This document shows positions 58,728-64,000 of a stretch of 64,000 bases of DNA, piece by piece (the stretch's first letter is position 1; every line of letters begins with the position of its first letter). The notes under the pieces were generated by a model. The model was given only the letters and a program-made list of their open reading frames with translations, made no database searches and was not told the DNA's origin. The stretch comes from Chryseobacterium sp. G0201 (GTDB lineage Bacteria > Bacteroidota > Bacteroidia > Flavobacteriales > Weeksellaceae): positions 4,650,001-4,714,000 of the forward strand of contig NZ_CP033917.1 in assembly GCF_003815655.1 (NCBI RefSeq). The letters run 5' to 3'. The position numbers and the translations under genes are program-made.

Positions 58728-60143
58728 TTAAGGTTGATAAAGTTTAGCAATATCCAATTCCTGAGTAGATCGCATCAATTCTATTCCGGCTCTTCGTTGG
58801 TTGAAGATGGTGTTTTGATATTCAAGTTCGGCAACTTCTAGATCACTTTCAGCTTCTATCAGTTGAGATGATTTGCTTATTCCGTATCTGAATTCTTTCT
58901 CAGCTTGGATCAATGCATTTTTTGCCAATTCTTTTTCTTTACTTTTTAAAGCAATCTGTGCGGTTGCGATATCGTAATTGGTTTGATTGTTGGCTAAGTT
59001 TAAAGTCAGCTTTTTAATAGCATCTTCTTTTTTATTCAAGAGAACTTCTTTTCCGATTCGGGCAGTTTCTTCGGCGTGCTTTCCTTCTCTTCCATCGAAA
59101 ATCTCCCACTTAAATCCAACACCGGCTGTAAATAAAGGAAGAATATTGATGTTGGTCGGTCGCCAATCTAATTTTGCCCCTTCATAGCCGATCGCGGGAA
59201 CGGCAGGAATTACATTTTCGGAAGTTTTAATCCGGCTTCCATACAATCCTATATAATACGCCGATGCCATCAACTGAACCTTTGGAATCATCCAGGTTCT
59301 TTCGGCTTTTATTTTATAGTCTGCGGCAACAATTCCGTGTTCTAAGGCACGAATTTCTGCTCTTTTTTCAATTCCGTTTTCGGGAGTTAATAGTTCGACA
59401 GGAGACAGAACAGGTTCTATCATTCTGAGACGTTCTTTCTGGATTCCTGTTAAGATGTAAAGTTGGGTAAGAAGCAGTTCTTTTTTGCCTTCATATTCTA
59501 CCACTTTTGCGTTTAATGTGGCTTGAGCCAATTCGATTTTTTTATGATCGTAAGGTGTGATCAAACCGTAGCCTAACGCTTTATCTGCTGTTTTGCGATT
59601 GATATCTAGCCTTTTTTTGCTTTCATCCAATACTATTTTTGACTGATGGATTAACGCTAACTGATCATAAGCTTTAGAAATAGTCGCCACCACCTCATCT
59701 TTCGTTTTCTCCAGCAAAATATCTTCAGATATTTTCTTTTCTTCGATGGCTTTCTTTAAATATTTCACTTTTCCGCCGGAATACAGAAGCATTTTAGCAT
59801 CTGTTTTTGCAATTCCTGAGAAACCCGAAACATTTAAATTATTATTAAAACTTCCTTCCGGAATACGGATAAAAGGAGCTAAATTAATCTCAGGAGAGGT
59901 TAATCTAGCCGTTGCATTGATATAGCCCACCTGTCCGCTGACTTCTAGTGTCGGAAGAAAAATGTCTTTTAATTTATGTTCGTCAAGATCGGTCAGTTTA
60001 TTTTGGGTGATCTGCATTTTAAGATCCGAATCCCGAACCATCGCACTGTCGAGAAGTTCTTTAAAATCCGGGGCAGACTGAGCCCAACCGAAAGTTGGAA
60101 GTATAAAAAAACCAAGCGTAAAAATCAGTAGATTGCTTTTCAT
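58728..60143 (-). CDS. TolC-family outer-membrane channel
   Basis: A 471-residue outer-membrane factor: signal MKSNLLIFTLGFFILPTFGWA with Gln after it, then two homologous halves of coiled-coil and beta-barrel, seen as the typical helical heptads (about 160-230 and 365-455; AELEYQNTIFNQRRAGIELM) and strands (LEVSGQVGYINATARLT, PLFTAGVGFKWEIFDGREG). First gene of the exporter operon. No TetR or AraC regulator is next to it; the 490-bp upstream spacer carries repeats. Confidence 0.93.
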   Translation of the reverse strand: MKSNLLIFTLGFFILPTFGWAQSAPDFKELLDSAMVRDSDLKMQITQNKLTDLDEHKLKDIFLPTLEVSGQVGYINATARLTSPEINLAPFIRIPEGSFNNNLNVSGFSGIAKTDAKMLLYSGGKVKYLKKAIEEKKISEDILLEKTKDEVVATISKAYDQLALIHQSKIVLDESKKRLDINRKTADKALGYGLITPYDHKKIELAQATLNAKVVEYEGKKELLLTQLYILTGIQKERLRMIEPVLSPVELLTPENGIEKRAEIRALEHGIVAADYKIKAERTWMIPKVQLMASAYYIGLYGSRIKTSENVIPAVPAIGYEGAKLDWRPTNINILPLFTAGVGFKWEIFDGREGKHAEETARIGKEVLLNKKEDAIKKLTLNLANNQTNYDIATAQIALKSKEKELAKNALIQAEKEFRYGISKSSQLIEAESDLEVAELEYQNTIFNQRRAGIELMRSTQELDIAKLYQP

Positions 60144-60345
60144 GGTTCATGTTTACAACAAATATAATGCAAAAAATGATGAAAAGCTATAGAGAATATC
60201 CACTAAGTGGTGAATTTAATAACGGTTTAAACTTAGTTTAGCTCAAAGCCTTTATTGATGGGAATTTTGAGAGAATCGTTTAGCTTATATTTAAGTTTTG
60301 TTTTAATTGAAAAAATTCTTTTTTTTTATCTATTGATGGATTTTT
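60144..60345. other. Spacer upstream of the TolC operon
   Basis: AT-rich sequence that should hold the leftward promoter of the TolC-HlyD-permease operon. Short frames in it show no protein character. No -7/-33 pair of good quality was found. Confidence 0.35.
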
Positions 60346-60364
60346 TGTCATTGCGAGGAGCGAA
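60346..60364 (+). repeat. TGTCATTGCGAGGAGCGAA repeat remnant
   Basis: TGTCATTGCGAGGAGCGAA is the start of the same widespread repeat as at 19888-19914; no inverted partner is present. Copy D of the 97-bp repeat begins 22 bp later. Confidence 0.6.
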
Positions 60365-60385
60365 ATTGGTAATTGAGGCAAATAC

Positions 60386-60482
60386 CCTAGCCCTGATTGG
60401 AACGACATCCTTTTGGGTTGCGGCTGAAGCGAAGCGAAAGCCGTAACTCAAAAGATATAGTGGAAAGCAGGAAATAGCTTCT
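60386..60482. repeat. 97-bp structured repeat, copy D
   Basis: Begins CTAGCCCTGATTGGAACGAC and ends GCAGGAAATAGCTTCT. Arms 60411-60425 and 60439-60453 pair over 15 positions; loop GAAGCGAAGCGAA. This is the most diverged copy, and its changes are compensated: GGCT/AGCC in the stem, and CCTG/CAGG in the outer arms where other copies have CCCG/CGGG. Confidence 0.85.
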
Positions 60483-60591
60483 AAAAGAGAAAGGAAGTTC
60501 GAAGATGGGAGTTAGAAGTTTATTACGGAATAAATTCTTCCTTCGTCGGAATGAATATAAACCTAATTGAAAGTACGATCAATAAAAGAAA

Positions 60592-60616
60592 AACTCCCCA
60601 CAAAATGTGAGGAGTT
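60592..60616 (-). terminator. Terminator after ecotin
   Basis: AACTCCCCACA pairs with TGTGAGGAGTT (one mismatch) across a 3-nt loop; on the minus strand TTTTCTTTTATTG follows. It ends the alpha-2-macroglobulin/ecotin transcript. Confidence 0.9.
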
Positions 60617-60636
60617 GATATGTAAATTGTTTAAAG

Positions 60637-61125
60637 TTATTTCTGAATGGCTTTCTTCATTGCCGCATCCGGGCGCAAGATTCTGTAACGAACTTCCAAG
60701 TCTTTTGGTACGTAAAATACCAATGGTAGTTTGCTGTTGTATCTTACGATCTCGGGCTGGATGTAGACAAATTTTTTGGTCATTTTTTTGTCCGGGCACG
60801 CCATTAATGTGCTTCCGACTTCGCCGTTGGATTCTACATCATAATAGTTGTAGCCCCACCCTTGAAGGTCCTGAGATTTTACATTTCCCATCAAAAATTG
60901 CTTGTTACAGTCCAACATTTTTTCTGCGCCTACAAAAAACTCTACTTTTAAATCGTTTTCGTTTTTAGCGATCGGAAGTTGGATGTATACTTGTTTATAA
61001 CCGACTTTTGCTTTCGGGAACATTTCAATCTGTAATTTTTCAAATTTATCTGCTTTCTTTTGTGCGAAAGCATTTACACCGATCAACATTACCAATCCCG
61101 TCATTACTGTTTTTGAAAATTTCAT
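60637..61125 (-). CDS. eco: Ecotin, periplasmic serine-protease inhibitor
   Basis: A dimeric inhibitor of trypsin-fold serine proteases such as trypsin, chymotrypsin and elastase. The 162-residue protein has signal MKFSKTVMTGLVMLIGVNAFA (Gln next), then the ecotin core: GYKQVYIQLPIAKNENDLKV, LQGWGYNYYDVESNG, the reactive loop GSTLMACPDKK, and RYNSKLPLVFYVPKDLEVRY. Cys73 and Cys110 match the single disulfide of E. coli ecotin (same 37-residue spacing). The P1 residue, Met84 in E. coli, is Leu107 here. Start set at 61125; a longer frame to 61209 would hide the signal peptide. 43 bp behind the alpha-2-macroglobulin gene. Confidence 0.93.
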   Translation of the reverse strand: MKFSKTVMTGLVMLIGVNAFAQKKADKFEKLQIEMFPKAKVGYKQVYIQLPIAKNENDLKVEFFVGAEKMLDCNKQFLMGNVKSQDLQGWGYNYYDVESNGEVGSTLMACPDKKMTKKFVYIQPEIVRYNSKLPLVFYVPKDLEVRYRILRPDAAMKKAIQK

Positions 61126-61168
61126 TTTGTTTATTTTTAATATTTTACTAGTTCCCAATAGCCAAAAA

Positions 61169-64000
61169 TCATTCCAAAATCTGAACATTTGTTCCTTTTG
61201 TATGGGCATTCATCTGCGGTGCATAATAGTTTTGCATCGTTGTGATTCCGTTCGAAAATTTTCCTGATGCATTGGCTACGTAATCGTACTCGAATACGAA
61301 TTTACCTTTCGGCATGTACTCGATATAGAAATTGGTGGAAGCATCTTTTGTAGACTGATAATAGCCTAAATTATTCTTCCATTGGTAGCCTGACAATACA
61401 TTTACCGGTTCAAATCCCGCTGCACGCATGTCTTTGATGTGGATGAATTCCATTGCGCGATCGGTGTTCAGGATCATTCTTACCGTTACTTTATCTCCTA
61501 CTTTTAATGGAGTTTCCGGTGAGATTTTCTGTAATTCTTCTCCGTTTACCGTTTTCACTTTTTTGTACAGTTCTTTTGTGATCGAGATGTAATTTTCTGA
61601 TGATTTTATTTTATCTAAATCTTCATAATACTGCCAGAATAATCCACCCTGAACAATTCCTGGACCTGGTTTTGTTACGGTAACCGTTGCTAAGTTTTTA
61701 TCAACAACATCAGTTTTTACGGTTGATTTTACATAACCTGTTGCCTGAGTTTGCGGTTGTAATTCTTTTCCGCCCCAAACGATTGTGGCTTTGTCGCTTT
61801 CCGCGCTAGTCCATGATTTTCCTGAATTTAATATCGTAAAAATAACTTCCGAAGTTCCTCTTGAAGTTCCCCAAGAATTGACTTCTTTTTGAGTAATCAG
61901 CCAGATCTTCATGTCTTCAATGAATTTCTGATCGTTTGGTTTTAAGGTATTGAAAGCTTCCAACGCTCCTGCTTGATTCACTATTTTTGAACTGAACCAA
62001 CCCCAATCGTTAAGATTTTGTTTCCAATAAACACCTTGTGTTTTTGTATCAACAGAGGTTTCTTTTAGGTAATTCATTAATTTATCTGAAGTATCTTTTA
62101 ATCCATAATTGCTCATCAATAAAGCAGCACGGTGCAATCCGAAAAACGTAAAATCCGCAAGCTTAGCCTGTTTTGATTTTTTAATAACAGCATCTTTTAG
62201 AATCTTACCTTTTCCTTTTAACGGATATTGTTTTTCCCAATAGTTTCTGGTATCAAGGTAATCCAGTGTCCAGTTGTTCCAAACATTTTCTTTTTTAACA
62301 TCCCAATATTTTGCAATCTCGTTGTCCACATACTCAACCAATTTTGCAACCAATTCTTTCTGTTCTGAACTTTGATAATCTTTCACATTATCTTTTAACC
62401 AAGAATTGATCTTTCCTAAGTTTTTAAGAATGTATAAAGAAGTTCCATACGAGCTCGGATATCCTGAATACCAAGAGAAACCTCCGTCCGGATTTTGCAG
62501 TTTTTTGAAATCATCCCAATCATTTTGTATGGAATTACGCATTGTATTTGTATCAAATAAAAGCGAAAGTTTCGCCATTTGCTCTTCTTCATTTTTACTT
62601 TCCAATACCCACGGAGTCTCTTCTAATAACAATTGTTTCAATTCCTGATTTTTTTCAAGATTTGATTTTAATAATCCTTTGCTTTGATATTCTTCGAAAA
62701 CCGTTTTCATTTTTGGATTAGCCTTGAAAATTTCTGAAGCCAACACATCTGCAAACCATTTATTGAAGATCACATCTGCAGAATTATTCTGGTCATTTTT
62801 CAGGCTTGGAAGCGCAAACATGATTTCCCAGATCGGATTTGTCGTCAGTTCCAGTGTATTCGAAACATTTGAAATCGTTGTAGAGTTTGCATCTTTAAGA
62901 TTTTCCAAAACAAACGTTTTCGTTTCGCCTTCTTTTACAAAAACAGGAACCGCATCGGTCACCAACATTCTGTTTGGAAGAATTGCAACCGCTTTTTGTT
63001 CACCGTCAGAATATTGTCCGGCTTTTGCAACCACCTTCAAAATGATTGAAGAAACATTGTTCGGAACTTTTACTTTCCAGGTTAACGCTGAATTTCCGTT
63101 TTCGTTTAAATCAAAATTCTGAGTGCTTGCGTTTAATCCAAATTTAGATGAAATATCTTCGTTCGTGAATGCATCCAATATTTGAAGATTCGCTGAACCG
63201 CTTAATTTTTTGCTTGTTAAGTTTGATAGTTTTGATTGAAGATTCAATTCATCCCCTTCTCTTAAGAATCTCGGATAGTTTGGTGTCACAGAAAATTCTT
63301 TCTGCGTAACGACTTCCTTATTTAAAGTTGCTGCTCTTGCATCTTTTGTATGAGCCAAGAACATCAGTTTCCATTTTGTTAATGCTTCCGGAGAAGTAAA
63401 TTCAAAGCTTACATTTCCTTCTGCATCGGTTTTTAGATCGGGATAGAAGAAAGCTGTTTCGTTTAGATTTTGACGGACTGGGACTTTGTCTAGAGATTCT
63501 TTTGATTCAGCCCCACCCTTATCTTGGTTACTCATTCCCACATCATCCATAGCTACTTCTTTTGCAATTGGTGGTGCAGGAGCTGCTACCATTGCAGCGC
63601 TTTTATTATATCTTACGCTTGATTCAACTTCCATTGCCGCCATCATTTTTGGTTTCGGACAACCTTCGTACTCAGGCATTCCTGGCACTGTTGGACAAGA
63701 ATCCTCAGTATCAGAAACCCCATCTCCATCTGAATCCATTCCACCTAATCCTAATCTTCCATCAAACCAGTTGAACTGCGGCACTTCTACATAATTACCA
63801 TTGAAATATTGCAATCTTTTCTGATAATATTTTTGCGCCAGATATTGTCTGATATCATAAGAAGTTACACTTGAAAAAGTACTATATAATTTCTCCCAAT
63901 TGAAACTATTTGCAGCAAACTGATCAAGGGACATGTCGTACATATTTGCCAACACTTCAGCATTGATCTTTTCTTTGTCACTTCCTAAAACTTTAACAGA
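61169..64000 (-). CDS. Alpha-2-macroglobulin family protein (N-terminus beyond window)
   Basis: A large protease-trapping envelope protein; the frame is open to the right edge (944 codons shown, continuing upstream). From the visible N-side: a thrombospondin type-3-like Ca-binding unit (GGMDSDGDGVSDTEDSCPTV), a helical linker, the macroglobulin domain opening ETAFFYPDLKTDAEGNVSFE, the terpenoid-like thioester domain (FSWYSGYPSSYGTSLYILKN) and the receptor-binding-like end (EYMPKGKFVFEYDYVAN). Where other members have the CxEQ thioester motif, this protein has SADV (LPSLKNDQNNSADVIFNKWF), so it cannot form the internal thioester. The ecotin gene follows 43 bp later. Confidence 0.92.
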   Translation of the reverse strand, partial: SVKVLGSDKEKINAEVLANMYDMSLDQFAANSFNWEKLYSTFSSVTSYDIRQYLAQKYYQKRLQYFNGNYVEVPQFNWFDGRLGLGGMDSDGDGVSDTEDSCPTVPGMPEYEGCPKPKMMAAMEVESSVRYNKSAAMVAAPAPPIAKEVAMDDVGMSNQDKGGAESKESLDKVPVRQNLNETAFFYPDLKTDAEGNVSFEFTSPEALTKWKLMFLAHTKDARAATLNKEVVTQKEFSVTPNYPRFLREGDELNLQSKLSNLTSKKLSGSANLQILDAFTNEDISSKFGLNASTQNFDLNENGNSALTWKVKVPNNVSSIILKVVAKAGQYSDGEQKAVAILPNRMLVTDAVPVFVKEGETKTFVLENLKDANSTTISNVSNTLELTTNPIWEIMFALPSLKNDQNNSADVIFNKWFADVLASEIFKANPKMKTVFEEYQSKGLLKSNLEKNQELKQLLLEETPWVLESKNEEEQMAKLSLLFDTNTMRNSIQNDWDDFKKLQNPDGGFSWYSGYPSSYGTSLYILKNLGKINSWLKDNVKDYQSSEQKELVAKLVEYVDNEIAKYWDVKKENVWNNWTLDYLDTRNYWEKQYPLKGKGKILKDAVIKKSKQAKLADFTFFGLHRAALLMSNYGLKDTSDKLMNYLKETSVDTKTQGVYWKQNLNDWGWFSSKIVNQAGALEAFNTLKPNDQKFIEDMKIWLITQKEVNSWGTSRGTSEVIFTILNSGKSWTSAESDKATIVWGGKELQPQTQATGYVKSTVKTDVVDKNLATVTVTKPGPGIVQGGLFWQYYEDLDKIKSSENYISITKELYKKVKTVNGEELQKISPETPLKVGDKVTVRMILNTDRAMEFIHIKDMRAAGFEPVNVLSGYQWKNNLGYYQSTKDASTNFYIEYMPKGKFVFEYDYVANASGKFSNGITTMQNYYAPQMNAHTKGTNVQILE

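Noticed and set aside
60255..60446. 63-codon plus-strand frame upstream of the TolC operon
   Set aside because: It overlaps repeat sequences and shows no conserved protein pattern.
1..64000. tRNA, rRNA, CRISPR arrays, prophage or integrase genes
   Set aside because: I looked for T-loop-like GGTTCGAATCC segments, regularly spaced short repeats and phage or integrase domains and saw none; without a covariance search a tRNA could still have been missed.

Overview
The window looks like chromosome from a Chryseobacterium-like member of the Flavobacteriia (Bacteroidota). The evidence is low GC, TAnnTTTG-type -7 promoter elements, a SusC/SusD pair, a subclass A2 class A beta-lactamase of the PER/CGA/CIA kind, a single-chain 1231-residue PurL, and signal peptides that nearly always leave Gln as the first mature residue. 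No tRNA, rRNA, CRISPR array, prophage or insertion sequence was seen. Genes are tightly packed on both strands, and spacers hold terminator hairpins and several families of small palindromic repeats.

Layout. 1-4.1 kb (minus): 5' part of urocanate hydratase (its 3' end lies beyond the window), a small lipoprotein, an acidic protein and a D-2-hydroxyacid dehydrogenase. 4.5-8.3 kb: a ketoacyl-ACP synthase III / FabI-like reductase pair, protein-L-isoaspartate methyltransferase and a Gfo/Idh/MocA oxidoreductase. 8.6-14.5 kb (plus): secreted GH5-CBM6 glucanase, class A beta-lactamase, 3-hydroxybutyryl-CoA dehydrogenase, a GT-C-like membrane protein. 14.5-19.9 kb: META-domain lipoprotein, pheT, dnaN, diacylglycerol kinase. 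20-31 kb: an exported two-gene unit of unknown function, an SGNH hydrolase, a barstar-like protein just behind purL, a lone DUF1016/PDDEXK nuclease, two exported proteins and purB. 30.8-32.9 kb: AraC regulator and iron-containing alcohol dehydrogenase.

33.7-42.8 kb (minus) is a polysaccharide utilisation locus in the order SusC, SusD, GH144-like glucanase, alpha/beta-hydrolase, GH3 beta-glucosidase. Its enzyme set suggests a beta-glucan, possibly beta-1,2-linked. 43-50.8 kb: DUF4197 and DUF493 proteins, ArsC-like protein, deoxynucleoside kinase, two tandem glutaminyl cyclases, an SRPBCC protein and a CPA1 antiporter. 51-56.4 kb: bestrophin plus DUF2490 protein, then a row of small VOC/SRPBCC/DUF1569 proteins. 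56.5-60.1 kb: a TolC-HlyD-ABC-2 permease export operon. 60.6-64 kb: ecotin downstream of a truncated-by-window alpha-2-macroglobulin, a likely protease-defence operon.

The most noteworthy points are (1) a four-copy ~97-bp intergenic repeat whose stem is kept by compensatory changes; (2) an alpha-2-macroglobulin/ecotin pair in which the thioester motif is replaced by SADV and the ecotin P1 residue is Leu; (3) two glutaminyl cyclases in a window where about fifteen exported proteins would begin with Gln after cleavage; and (4) the beta-glucan locus with a short SusC.
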